Positions 7,234-15,658 of a stretch of 64,000 bases of DNA are shown piece by piece. Both the position numbers and the translations under genes were made by a program. Each line of letters opens with the position of its first letter. The stretch's first letter is position 1. This stretch comes from an uncultured Bacteroidales bacterium. GTDB taxonomy: Bacteria; Bacteroidota; Bacteroidia; Bacteroidales; UBA932. Under the pieces are notes generated by a model. That model was not told the DNA's origin. It searched no databases and saw only the letters and a list, made by a program, of their open reading frames with translations. The stretch is taken from the NCBI GenBank assembly GCA_905234285.1, contig CAJOHK010000005.1:1-64000 (forward strand), read 5' to 3'.

Positions 7234-8717
7234 ACGCGGGCTACTTTCATGCTGCCGGTGCGCTTGAAGTCCTCGGTGCGCACGGTTACTTTTCTGATCT
7301 GATGGGTAGTGGGAAGCGTAGCGTTAATCTTGGCTACCAGGTTGTTTACATAGGCTTCCACTTCCTCGAAAGGCTTGCCTTCGAAGGCGGGCATCAGGGG
7401 AAGTACCTCTACGGCAATCACGGGCTGGCCGTTCACTTCCTCTTCCTTGACCATGGCGTCGCGTACGCAAGAATCGGCGTAGAAGGGCTCTTCCAGGGCC
7501 TCGGGGCTCACATTCTCGCCGTTGGGCAGGATGATGAGGTTCTTGATGCGGCCGGTGATGTAAAGGAATCCATCCTCGTCAAAGCGGCAGAGGTCGCCGG
7601 TGCGCAGCCAGCCGTCGGGGGTAAGTACTTCGGCGGTCTTCTCGGGATCCTTATAGTAGCCGCTGAAGAGGTTATCGCCCTTGACCCACAGCTCGCCGTC
7701 CACAATCTTGGCCTCTTGCTCGGGATAGATCTTGCCGATGGAGGTGGGGTGTGTAATGGCGTCGGCGTTGGCCGATGTGAGGTTGGCGGTTTCCGTAAGG
7801 CCGTAGCCGAAGGTGAAGGTAACGCCCATCTTGGAGAAGACTTCGGTGAGGCGCGGCGGCACGTTGGCGGCACCGGAGATGATCATCTTGAGGCTGCCCA
7901 GGAACTGGGGGCCGTACATCTTGCACAGGCCGGCCAGGATGTCGCAGATACCGGGAACAATTACCAGCAGGGTGGGACGGATCACAGGCAGCTTGCCGAT
8001 GGTGGCCTTCATATCCTCGCAGGTGAACATGAGGTTGCCGGAGTAGAAGCAGCCGCACAGGCCGGCGATGGCGCCAAACACATGGCTCAGCGGCAGCAGG
8101 GCAATGTAGCGGTGCTGGCCGATGATGGGGCCGGGTTTGAAGATGGTATTGTAGTTGCCGCGCATGAGGGCACGGTGGGTCAGGACGGCACCTTTGGGCT
8201 GACCGGTAGTACCACCGGTGAAGAAGATGGCGGCGGTGCTGTCGGGGTCGATATCGGCGCTGGGAGCCTCGGTATCGGCGATGCTGGCGGCGGGGAGCAC
8301 CTTCACATTCTGCAGTTTGGCGGTGAGGGGCATGAACTCCTCGCGCACAAAGATAGCGGCAATGTCAAACTTCATGCAGGAGCCGATGAGGGCCATCTCG
8401 GGCAGCTGGGCCGGAAGCATCATCACCACATATCCGGCGCTGGTGATGGCAAGGTACAGCTCGATGGCATCCTGGCTGTTACGGTCAAAAACGGCAATGT
8501 GGGAGCCCTTGGGCAGGCCCAGTCCGTTGATAAAAGCGCGACGGCGGGCTACTCTCTGGCCTAATTCCTTGTAAGTGATGGTGTTGGTCTGGTCGCTCAG
8601 GGCCGGGCTGTCGGCGTATTCTTTGGTGAACCAGTCAACGAATTTTCCCATAGTGGGAAGATAAGGAAGGCGCTCAAGCTCTTCCTTGGGGAGCATGTCG
8701 TAAAAGTAATTGGACAT
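7230..8717 (-). CDS. AMP-forming acyl-CoA synthetase / acyl-ACP ligase family
   Basis: Activates a carboxylic acid as acyl-AMP and passes it to CoA or to a carrier protein. The ANL-superfamily motifs are intact: AAIFFTGGTTGQPKGAVLTH (P-loop), FGYGLTETANLT, GWLRTGDLCRFDEDGFLYITGRIKNLII (hinge) and a C-terminal catalytic lysine in TGSMKVARV. The 495 aa length is standard. It lies between a GNAT-type gene (13 nt upstream) and an ACP gene (4-nt overlap), which suggests that it charges that ACP. The acid substrate cannot be read from the sequence. Confidence 0.88.
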   Translation of the reverse strand: MSNYFYDMLPKEELERLPYLPTMGKFVDWFTKEYADSPALSDQTNTITYKELGQRVARRRAFINGLGLPKGSHIAVFDRNSQDAIELYLAITSAGYVVMMLPAQLPEMALIGSCMKFDIAAIFVREEFMPLTAKLQNVKVLPAASIADTEAPSADIDPDSTAAIFFTGGTTGQPKGAVLTHRALMRGNYNTIFKPGPIIGQHRYIALLPLSHVFGAIAGLCGCFYSGNLMFTCEDMKATIGKLPVIRPTLLVIVPGICDILAGLCKMYGPQFLGSLKMIISGAANVPPRLTEVFSKMGVTFTFGYGLTETANLTSANADAITHPTSIGKIYPEQEAKIVDGELWVKGDNLFSGYYKDPEKTAEVLTPDGWLRTGDLCRFDEDGFLYITGRIKNLIILPNGENVSPEALEEPFYADSCVRDAMVKEEEVNGQPVIAVEVLPLMPAFEGKPFEEVEAYVNNLVAKINATLPTTHQIRKVTVRTEDFKRTGSMKVARV

Positions 8718-8730
8718 AAGGTATTGGTTA

Positions 8731-9867
8731 TTAGATATTTTTCACGTAACTGCGGCGGCGCTGGTATTCCTGCGGGTTGTACTCTTCGCCGAAGAGGGTT
8801 TGCACCTTGTGGTTGTCTTCCAGCTGCGGATTCAGGAGCATGCGCTTGATGCCCAGTTTCTGGAAGTTCTGCAGCAGGTATTTGAACATGAGCAGCGCAG
8901 CGCCCTTGGCCTGATACTCGGGGAGAATGCCGATGAGCAGGGCCTCGGCGGTATCGTTGCGCTTGGGGTTGAGGGCGGGCAGCAGGTGTATCCAGCCGAA
9001 GGGGAGGATCTTGCCCTTGGCCTTGCGCACGGCCTCGGAGATGTGCGGCATGGTTACGGTGAATCCCACCAGCTCGTCCTGCTCGTTCACTACAAACGCC
9101 ACCATGTCCTTGTTGAGCACGGGGACATACTGCTTTACATAGCCGTCGATCTGCTCCTCGGAGAGCTTGCTATACTCGTACAGGCCGGCAAAGGCGGCGT
9201 TGAGCACGTGGAACATCTCCCGGCCGCGGCGGGCCATCTGCTTGAGGGTGCGCGCCGTGTAGATGTGGATGCCGAAGCGGCTCTCGATGATATCGGCATA
9301 TTTGAACATTGCGGGGAGCGTGTCCGGGATGGTGACCACCTTCTGGGTCCAGTCGGTATCCTTGATGAAGCCCATGCGCTCCAGGAACTGCGGATAGTAG
9401 GGATGGTTGTAGATGACGGTGAAGGGGCTCTCGTTCTCGAAGCCTTCTACCAGCAGGCCTTCGCGGTCCATGTCGGTAAAGCCCAGGGGGCCTTTGATCT
9501 TGGTGGCGCCGCGGGCCTTACCCCACTCGACAACAGCGCCGATGAGCGCCTCGGCCACGTCAAAATCGTCCACCAAATCCCACCAGCCGAAGCGGACGGT
9601 ATTCTCGTTCCACTTCTTGTTGGCGTTGTGGTTGATGATGGCGGCTACGCGGCCCACGATTTTCCCGTCCTTGTAGGCCAGGTACAACTCGCGTTCGCAG
9701 AATTCCAGGGAGGGGTTCTTGTCCCCTAAAGAATTGTATTCATCGTCTTCAAATGCGGGAACCCACTTGTCGCTGCCTTTATACAGCTTGAGCGGGAAAT
9801 CGATGAAGCTTTTGAGCATACGGCGTCCTTGTACGGGGACGACCGCAATGGAGGTTTCAGGTTTCAT
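8731..9867 (-). CDS. GNAT-fold N-acyltransferase-like protein (possible bacterial ceramide-synthase relative)
   Basis: 378 aa protein with a GNAT-type core. Visible segments are ELYLAYKDGKIVGRVAAIINHNANKKW near 70, a central GATKIKGPLGFTDMDREGLLVEGF, and a second half with ELVGFTVTMPHISEAV and the acyl-CoA-loop-like LLIGILPEYQAKGAALLMFKYL. The ATG at 9867 was chosen over the TTG at 9888, because the TTG lies inside the TATATTTG promoter box. It leads an operon with an acyl ligase and an ACP. Large two-lobed GNATs with this neighbourhood have been linked to sphingolipid N-acylation in other bacteria; that role is inferred here, not shown. Confidence 0.7.
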   Translation of the reverse strand: MKPETSIAVVPVQGRRMLKSFIDFPLKLYKGSDKWVPAFEDDEYNSLGDKNPSLEFCERELYLAYKDGKIVGRVAAIINHNANKKWNENTVRFGWWDLVDDFDVAEALIGAVVEWGKARGATKIKGPLGFTDMDREGLLVEGFENESPFTVIYNHPYYPQFLERMGFIKDTDWTQKVVTIPDTLPAMFKYADIIESRFGIHIYTARTLKQMARRGREMFHVLNAAFAGLYEYSKLSEEQIDGYVKQYVPVLNKDMVAFVVNEQDELVGFTVTMPHISEAVRKAKGKILPFGWIHLLPALNPKRNDTAEALLIGILPEYQAKGAALLMFKYLLQNFQKLGIKRMLLNPQLEDNHKVQTLFGEEYNPQEYQRRRSYVKNI

Positions 9868-9885
9868 TACACTAGGTTTGACTTG

Positions 9886-9916
9886 CAAATATACTATTTT
9901 TTACGAAAGGTCACAA
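9886..9916 (-). promoter_or_regulatory. Promoter of the GNAT-ligase-ACP operon
   Basis: TTG-N20-TATATTTG on the minus strand, ending 18 nt before the ATG at 9867. The -33 element overlaps the last codons of the AraC remnant, so the promoter has survived its decay. Confidence 0.65.
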
Positions 9917-10120
9917 TCCGGCCATCAGGGACTTTCTTACGGAGAGCCGGTAATCGGAGGGCGACATGCCCACCAGCCGCCTGAAGTAGCGTCCGAACAG
10001 GGACTGGGAGGGGAAGTTAAGGTCGTACGCGATTTGCTGTACCGTGTTCGCGGTAGTGTTGCTTCACCAGTTGCAGAAATTGCATCATCACTTCATTGGA
10101 GCGGTGCTGCGCATCGTTTC
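9911..10120 (-). pseudogene. Remnant of an AraC-family transcription regulator (C-terminal HTH domain only)
   Basis: Minus-strand translation gives DAQHRSNEVMMQFLQLVKQHYREH in one frame. VQQIAYDLNFPSQSLFGRYF, then RRLVGMSPSDYRLSVRKSLMAGL and a stop follow in another. Together these are the two helix-turn-helix motifs of an AraC/XylS domain. A frameshift near 10046 separates them and an in-frame TAG near 10125 cuts off the N-terminal side, so the sensor domain is missing. It is not in the ORF track. It cannot make a functional regulator unless recoded. Confidence 0.8.
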
Positions 10121-10209
10121 CAGCGGTGCTGCATACCTACCAGGACTATGAGTGGACCATTACCGCCTCGCAGCCTATTGATCGCTATGTGCAGTGCATC
10201 GACGCTTAT
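10096..10209 (+). other. Unassigned coding-like fragment
   Basis: The plus frame reads HTYQDYEWTITASQPIDRYVQCIDAYC with codon use like neighbouring genes, but it has no start context, no family I recognise and no normal end (it runs through the promoter palindrome). It may be the tail of a lost gene that was joined to the AraC remnant, or chance. Confidence 0.2.
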
Positions 10210-10239
10210 TGTAAGCCTGCGAAGTTTTTGCTAACTTTG
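10209..10239 (+). promoter_or_regulatory. Promoter of the DUF2723 gene, embedded in a palindrome
   Basis: TTG-N20-TAACTTTG, ending 20 nt before the ATG at 10260. The -7 box falls in the loop and right arm of the inverted repeat at 10211-10248. Confidence 0.6.
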
Positions 10240-10248
10240 CAGGCTTAC
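10211..10248 (+). repeat. 14-bp inverted repeat over the DUF2723 promoter
   Basis: GTAAGCCTGCGAAG pairs with CTTTGCAGGCTTAC (13 Watson-Crick pairs and one G-T) around TTTTTGCTAA. The whole element is 38 nt and ends 11 nt before the start codon. It could be an operator, or an RNA hairpin at the very 5' end of the message. Confidence 0.75.
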
Positions 10249-10259
10249 TGTAATAAGAT

Positions 10260-13200
10260 ATGGATCGGAAATCTTTCAATAAGTGGAATTGGATAGTGGC
10301 GCTGGCCGTATTTGTGATTTCGGCCTGCACCTATCTTTCCACCATAGAGCCCACGGCGTCCTTCTGGGACTGCGGCGAGTTCATTGCATCGTCCTATAAA
10401 CTGGAAGTGGGCCACCCTCCGGGAAACCCCGTGTTCCAGCTCATCGCCCGCTTCTTTACCATTCCGGTAGCGCCGGAACATGCTGCCGTGGCCGTAAATG
10501 CCATGAATGCCCTCCTGAGCGCCCTCACCATCTTCTTCCTGTACCTCACCATCGTGTTCTTTGCCAAACGGCTGGTGTTGGGCCGGGGAGAGGAGACTAT
10601 CGGCCTGGGAAAGGCAATTTCCATCTTCGGCGCTGGTGCTGTGGGTGCTTTGGCCTATTGCTTTAGCGACACCTTCTGGTTCAGTGCGGTAGAGGGCGAG
10701 GTGTATGCCATGAGCTCGCTGTTCACGGCGCTGGTGTTCTGGGCCATGTGCCGCTGGTACGAGACCGCCGATGAGCCTCATGCCAACCGCTGGATTGTGC
10801 TTATAGCCTTCCTCATGGGCCTGAGTATCGGCGTCCATCTGCTGAACCTCCTTACCATCCCGGCCTTCGTGTTCATGTACTACTATCGCATGAACGAGGA
10901 TAAAAAGCTGCCCTTCGCGAAGCTGGCGGGCATTTTTGCTATCGGCGTGGTCATCGAGTTCCTGCTGGTGTACCTGTTCATCCCGTATCTTCCCAAGCTG
11001 GCCGCCTTCTTCGACCGTGTGTTCGTGAACGGCTTCGGCCTGCCGTATAACAGCGGCGCCCTGTTCTTCATGGTGGCCCTGCTGGGTCTGTGCTTCTGGG
11101 CGCTGTTTGTCACTCTCCGGAAGGGGAAAGTGTTCTGGAATACCGTGCTGCTGTGCGTTACCACGCTGGTTATCGGCTTTTCGCTCTTCTCTATCGTGAT
11201 TATCCGTTCCAGCGTAAAAACGCCCACCAACGAGTATCAGCCCGATAACCCCTACACCCTGGTGCGCTACCTCAGCCGTGAGCAATACGGCAGCACGCCG
11301 CTCATCTACGGCCAGTACTTTGACGCTCCCTACGACCTCAAGATGGACAAATACTGGGCACCCCTGGACGGCAAATACATCAAGGCCGATTCTCCGGCCG
11401 ATGCCGCCTACAAGCCCGAGGGCAAGATGCTGTTCCCGCGCATGTGGTCGGCGGCCGATTCCCGCTATATAGACTTCTACAACCAGTATACAGAAGGCAA
11501 GGGAACGCGGGTGCGTGGAGCCACATACCGCAAGCCCACTTTTGCCGCCAATATGGCCTACTTCTTTGACTATCAGCTCAATTGGATGTATTGGCGCTAC
11601 TTTATGTGGAACTTTGTGGGCCGCCAGAACGAGATTCACAGCCCGGTGCCGGGCAACGTGTTCTACGGCAACTGGGAGAGCGGTATCACCATCCTGGACC
11701 AGATCAGGCTGGGGGACCAGTCCGACGCCCCGGCTCCGCTGCGGGACAACAAGGGCAAGAATCACTATTACTTCCTGCCCCTGCTGCTGGGCCTGCTGGG
11801 TCTTATTGTCCAGTTCGACCGCGACAAACGCGGCAGCTGGCTGGTGTTCCTCATGTTCTTCATGACCGGCATCGCCATTGTGCTGTACCTTAACCAGCCG
11901 CCTTATCAGGTGCGCGAGCGGGATTACGCCTATGCGGGTTCCTTCTATATGTTTGCCATCTGGATTGGCCTGGGCGTGGTGGCCATTTATCAATGGCTGA
12001 CCGATGTCCTCAAGGGGCGGCAGCAGGTGGTATCGGCCTCGGCCGTGACGCTGCTGTGCCTGGGTGTGCCGGCCCTCATGGCCGCGCAAAACTGGGACGA
12101 CCACGACCGCTCCCATCGCTATACGGCTCCCGAAATGGCTGCCAACTACCTCAATTCGGTGGGGCCGAACGGCTTTCTGGTAACCCACGGTGACAACGAT
12201 ACCTTCCCGCTCTGGTATGCCCAGGAGATCGGGGGCGTGCGCACCGACGTTCGCGTTGTGAACACCTCCCTGCTGGGCACCGACTGGTACATCGACCAGA
12301 TGAAGTGGGCCTGCAACGAGAGTGCTCCGCTGCCGCTCACCGTCCCGGCCTCGCAATACCTCTATGGTACCAACGAGTTCGTTTACATTGCCTACGACGA
12401 CGGTTCGCCCATGTTCATCAAGGATGTGATGGACGTGTTCAAGGATCCCAAGATGAAGGTGGCGCTGGAGGGCGGCCGAAAGCTGGACTTCATTTGCGCC
12501 CGCAACATCGTGCTTCCCGTGAACAAGGAGAACTGCATCAAATACGGCATTGTTCCGGCCCGGTTTGCCGACGAGATTCCGGACCAGATCATGCTCACCA
12601 TGTCCAAGGACAAGAACTACCTCTCCAAGCCGGAACTGTTCATGCTGGACCTGCTGTCGGGCTATGAGTGGGACCGTCCGCTCCATGTGCTCAACATGGG
12701 CGGGGACATCAATGTGGGCATCAAGGACTATCTGATGTACGACGGTTTTTCCTACCGCTTTACACCCATCAAGAACAAGCCCGCCTCTACCGATGCAGGA
12801 AAGGTGGACGCCCTGGCACTCTATGACCGCATGAAGAACCTGTACAAATGGGATGCCCTCAAGCGTACAGATTACTTTGTAGACTACCAGAATATGTACA
12901 CCTTCCTGGGTGTGCTGTCCCAGCGGCAGATGTTCACCACGGTGGCCAATGCGCTCATCGATGCCAACGAGGACCAGAAGGCCCTGGAAATCATGGATCT
13001 TTGTCAGGAGAACTTCCCGGAAGCCAACTTCCCGCTGGAAAGCATTCCCATTGGCTTTGCCGGCAATGACTACATGGTGGCTCAGATGATAGAGAATTAC
13101 TACTATCTGGGTGCTACGGAGAAAGCCCACGACCTGGCCGCTCGCATGGGAGAGCAGTTATTGGAAACCGCTACCTTCTACGTGGAATGGGGCTCCCTGG

Positions 13201-13367
13201 GCCAGAACGAGTTCGAGACCGCCGGCCGCGTACTCCTGTACATAGCCGATGTAGCCAAACAGTACGGTGACAAGGAGCTGGCAAAAGACTTGACCGACCG
13301 CTTTGAAGACCTCCTCCATGCCGTAACCGGCAGTTACGGGCAGGAAGAAGGAGCCCCGGCCGAGTAG
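10260..13367 (+). CDS. DUF2723 / GT117-family membrane protein
   Basis: 1035 aa polytopic protein. The DUF2723 signature starts at the N-terminus: STIEPTASFWDCGEFIASSYKLEVGHPPGNPVFQLIARFF. About ten to twelve helices fill the first 600 residues, and a soluble C-terminal half with helical repeats follows. The family resembles GT-C glycosyltransferases that use lipid-linked sugars and is widespread in Bacteroidota, where a role in protein or envelope glycosylation is proposed. Acidic residues D38 and E41 in the first loop are candidates for catalysis by analogy with GT-C enzymes. The gene stands alone with its own promoter. The 961-aa antisense ORF is a shadow. Confidence 0.88.
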   Translation: MDRKSFNKWNWIVALAVFVISACTYLSTIEPTASFWDCGEFIASSYKLEVGHPPGNPVFQLIARFFTIPVAPEHAAVAVNAMNALLSALTIFFLYLTIVFFAKRLVLGRGEETIGLGKAISIFGAGAVGALAYCFSDTFWFSAVEGEVYAMSSLFTALVFWAMCRWYETADEPHANRWIVLIAFLMGLSIGVHLLNLLTIPAFVFMYYYRMNEDKKLPFAKLAGIFAIGVVIEFLLVYLFIPYLPKLAAFFDRVFVNGFGLPYNSGALFFMVALLGLCFWALFVTLRKGKVFWNTVLLCVTTLVIGFSLFSIVIIRSSVKTPTNEYQPDNPYTLVRYLSREQYGSTPLIYGQYFDAPYDLKMDKYWAPLDGKYIKADSPADAAYKPEGKMLFPRMWSAADSRYIDFYNQYTEGKGTRVRGATYRKPTFAANMAYFFDYQLNWMYWRYFMWNFVGRQNEIHSPVPGNVFYGNWESGITILDQIRLGDQSDAPAPLRDNKGKNHYYFLPLLLGLLGLIVQFDRDKRGSWLVFLMFFMTGIAIVLYLNQPPYQVRERDYAYAGSFYMFAIWIGLGVVAIYQWLTDVLKGRQQVVSASAVTLLCLGVPALMAAQNWDDHDRSHRYTAPEMAANYLNSVGPNGFLVTHGDNDTFPLWYAQEIGGVRTDVRVVNTSLLGTDWYIDQMKWACNESAPLPLTVPASQYLYGTNEFVYIAYDDGSPMFIKDVMDVFKDPKMKVALEGGRKLDFICARNIVLPVNKENCIKYGIVPARFADEIPDQIMLTMSKDKNYLSKPELFMLDLLSGYEWDRPLHVLNMGGDINVGIKDYLMYDGFSYRFTPIKNKPASTDAGKVDALALYDRMKNLYKWDALKRTDYFVDYQNMYTFLGVLSQRQMFTTVANALIDANEDQKALEIMDLCQENFPEANFPLESIPIGFAGNDYMVAQMIENYYYLGATEKAHDLAARMGEQLLETATFYVEWGSLGQNEFETAGRVLLYIADVAKQYGDKELAKDLTDRFEDLLHAVTGSYGQEEGAPAE

Positions 13368-13395
13368 CGCTTGGGGCGTAAGGATCGGCCCTAAT

Positions 13396-14340
13396 TTACC
13401 GCTTGAGCCGTACGTAGATGCTGAGCGGCAGGACTTTACCGAAAGAATCGTTGAAAGCCAGTTCCCCGGAAGTCATTTCGCGGAACTGGTTTTTAAATGC
13501 CTCCTTCACCACTGTCTCGCCCAGGGCGGCGCTGTAGCCGTTGGAGTACAAGTTCAAGACCATGAAGGCATCTCGTTCCGAAAGGATGGCGGCCACATTC
13601 TGCAGCAGGCCAAACAACAGCTCGTCCAGCTTCCATTTTTCGCCGTCCGGACCATGGCCATAGGCCGGCGGGTCCAGGATGATGCCGTCGTACTTATTGC
13701 CGCGTTTGGCCTCACGCTTGGCAAATTTGAGGGCGTCCTCCACCACCCAGCGAATGCCGTCCAGGCCGCTGCGCTCCATGTTTTCACGGGCCCAGGTAAC
13801 TACCTGACGCACACTGTCCAGGTGGGTGACATCGGCCCCGGCGCAGCGGGCGGCCAGGGAGGCGGCACCCGTATAGGCAAAGAGATTGAGCACGCGCGGT
13901 GCGGGCAGGCCGTTGGCCTTGTGGATGCGCACCAGGCGGGACGTCTCACGATAGATAAATTCCCAGTTGGGCGCCTGTTCGGGGAACACGCCCACATGTT
14001 TGAAGGAAGTGAGTCCCAGGCGCAGGGAAAGATGCAGATCGCTGGCAGCATGGGTCTCCGGGTCCGGGGCGCCATTGTAGGCAATGCCCCACTGGTCCTC
14101 CATGCGGCCGGTGCGCTCCCAGGTGCCGCTGTCTTCTTTCCCGGCCTTGCCAAAGCCGGCACCCGGCTTGAACACCACGTTGGCACGGCGACGCCAGTCG
14201 CTTTCCGGCAAGGACGGCGTCCACAGAGCCTTGGGCTCGGGACGCCGTAGTACATACTTGCCGAATCGCTCCAGCTTTTCTCCGTTGCCGGAGTCCAGGA
14301 GCTCGTAATCTTTCCAGTAGGATGCGGGAAACTCTACCAT
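13396..14340 (-). CDS. Class I SAM-dependent methyltransferase (RlmI/RlmL-K-like rRNA methyltransferase)
   Basis: 314 aa with a Rossmann methyltransferase core. Motif I is VLNLFAYTGAASLAARCAGADVTHLDSV, followed by WVVEDALKFAKREAKRGNKYDGIILDPPAYGHG. The ILDPPAYG motif (NPPY-like) is typical of enzymes that methylate bases in rRNA. The N-terminal 100 residues are a degenerate RNA-binding or substrate lobe without an obvious PUA domain. It overlaps pgk by one base (TAATG) and is coupled to it. The exact target nucleotide is unknown. Confidence 0.82.
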   Translation of the reverse strand: MVEFPASYWKDYELLDSGNGEKLERFGKYVLRRPEPKALWTPSLPESDWRRRANVVFKPGAGFGKAGKEDSGTWERTGRMEDQWGIAYNGAPDPETHAASDLHLSLRLGLTSFKHVGVFPEQAPNWEFIYRETSRLVRIHKANGLPAPRVLNLFAYTGAASLAARCAGADVTHLDSVRQVVTWARENMERSGLDGIRWVVEDALKFAKREAKRGNKYDGIILDPPAYGHGPDGEKWKLDELLFGLLQNVAAILSERDAFMVLNLYSNGYSAALGETVVKEAFKNQFREMTSGELAFNDSFGKVLPLSIYVRLKR

Positions 14341-15593
14341 TAGTCCTGAATGGCAGCGATGCCGGGGAGGGTCTTGCCCTCGATGGCTTCCAGCATGGCG
14401 CCACCGCCGGTGGAAACGTAGCTCACCTTGTCGGCGTAACCCATCTGGGTAACAGCGGCCACGGAGTCACCGCCACCCACCAGGGTGTAGGCGCCGTTCT
14501 TGGTGGCCTCGGCCAGGTCTTCGGCGATTTGGAGGGTACCTTTGGCAAAGTTAGGCAGCTCGAACACACCCACGGGACCGTTCCAGAGGATGGTCTTGGA
14601 GCTCAGGATGATCTTCTTCCAGTTCTCCAGGCTCTCCGGGGCGGCATCCATGCCTTCCCAGTCTTCGGGAATCTGGTTGATGGGGAAAATCTTGCGGGGC
14701 GTATCGTTGTCGAAAGCCTGACCGCAAACGGTAGCAACGCTCAGGGAAAGGTTCACGCCCTTCTCCTTGGCTTCCTTCATGATTTCCAGTGCATCGGGAA
14801 TGAGCTCGTCCTCGTGCAGGGAGTTGCCGATCTGGCCACCCTGGGCCTTGATGAAGGTGTAACCCATGCCGCCGCCGATGATGAGGTTGTCCACTTTGCC
14901 CACCAAGTTCTTGAGAACGGCGAGTTTGGAGCTTACCTTGGAACCGCCGATGATGGCAGTGAGGGGACGCTGGGCGTTCTTGAGCACGTTGTCGATGGCC
15001 TTGATCTCGCCTTCCATGAGGTAGCCGAACATCTTGTCATTGGGGAAGTACTCGGCGATGAGGGCGGTAGAACCGTGTGCGCGGTGAGCGGTGCCGAAAG
15101 CGTCGTTGATGTAGCAGTCGGCGTAGCTGGCGAGCTTCTTGACGAACTCTTTCTGGGAGGCCTTCACGGCAGCCTTGGCGGCTTTCTTTTCCTCGTCGGA
15201 GGCATCCTCGGCCAGGCCGCGGGGTTTGCCTTCTTCCTCGGCGTAGTAGCGCAGGTTCTCCAGCAGCAGGGCCTGTCCGGGCTTAAGGGCGGCAGCCTCG
15301 GCATCGGCCTTCTGGCAATCCTCGGCGAACTGTACGGGAACGCCCAGGCACTCGCTCACATGAGCCACGATGTGCTTGAGGGAGAATTTGGGATCTACCT
15401 TCTTGGGACGGCCCAGGTGAGACATGATAATGACGGAACCGCCGCCGGCGAGCACCTTTTTGAGGGTGGGCATGGCCCTGCGGATACGGGTATCATCGGT
15501 AATCTCGAAGTTTTCGTTCAGGGGAACGTTGAAGTCTACGCGTACGATGGCACGTTTGCCGGTAAAGTCGTACTTGTCAATGAATTGTTGCAT
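14340..15593 (-). CDS. pgk: Phosphoglycerate kinase
   Basis: Glycolytic enzyme that makes ATP from 1,3-bisphosphoglycerate. The 417 aa are complete, with the N-lobe signature [14 protein letters not shown], the substrate site MSHLGRPKK, the hinge and nucleotide loop [14 protein letters not shown], and the C-terminal [22 protein letters not shown] strong TTTG-N19-TAAATTTG promoter lies 34 nt upstream. The rRNA methyltransferase-like gene overlaps its stop. Confidence 0.97.
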   Translation of the reverse strand: MQQFIDKYDFTGKRAIVRVDFNVPLNENFEITDDTRIRRAMPTLKKVLAGGGSVIIMSHLGRPKKVDPKFSLKHIVAHVSECLGVPVQFAEDCQKADAEAAALKPGQALLLENLRYYAEEEGKPRGLAEDASDEEKKAAKAAVKASQKEFVKKLASYADCYINDAFGTAHRAHGSTALIAEYFPNDKMFGYLMEGEIKAIDNVLKNAQRPLTAIIGGSKVSSKLAVLKNLVGKVDNLIIGGGMGYTFIKAQGGQIGNSLHEDELIPDALEIMKEAKEKGVNLSLSVATVCGQAFDNDTPRKIFPINQIPEDWEGMDAAPESLENWKKIILSSKTILWNGPVGVFELPNFAKGTLQIAEDLAEATKNGAYTLVGGGDSVAAVTQMGYADKVSYVSTGGGAMLEAIEGKTLPGIAAIQD

Positions 15594-15627
15594 AGTTATG
15601 ATAGATGTTGAATATTTTTCCAGCCTG

Positions 15628-15658
15628 CAAATTTACGCATCTTTGCGCATAAATCAAA
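15628..15658 (-). promoter_or_regulatory. Promoter of pgk
   Basis: TTTG-N19-TAAATTTG on the minus strand, a perfect match to the Bacteroidota consensus at optimal spacing, giving a leader of about 30 nt. The -33 TTTG overlaps the last codons of the upstream phosphatase gene. Confidence 0.75.

Noticed and set aside
10245-13130. 961-aa minus-strand ORF opposite the DUF2723 gene
   Set aside because: No domain, biased composition, and full overlap with a family-supported gene.
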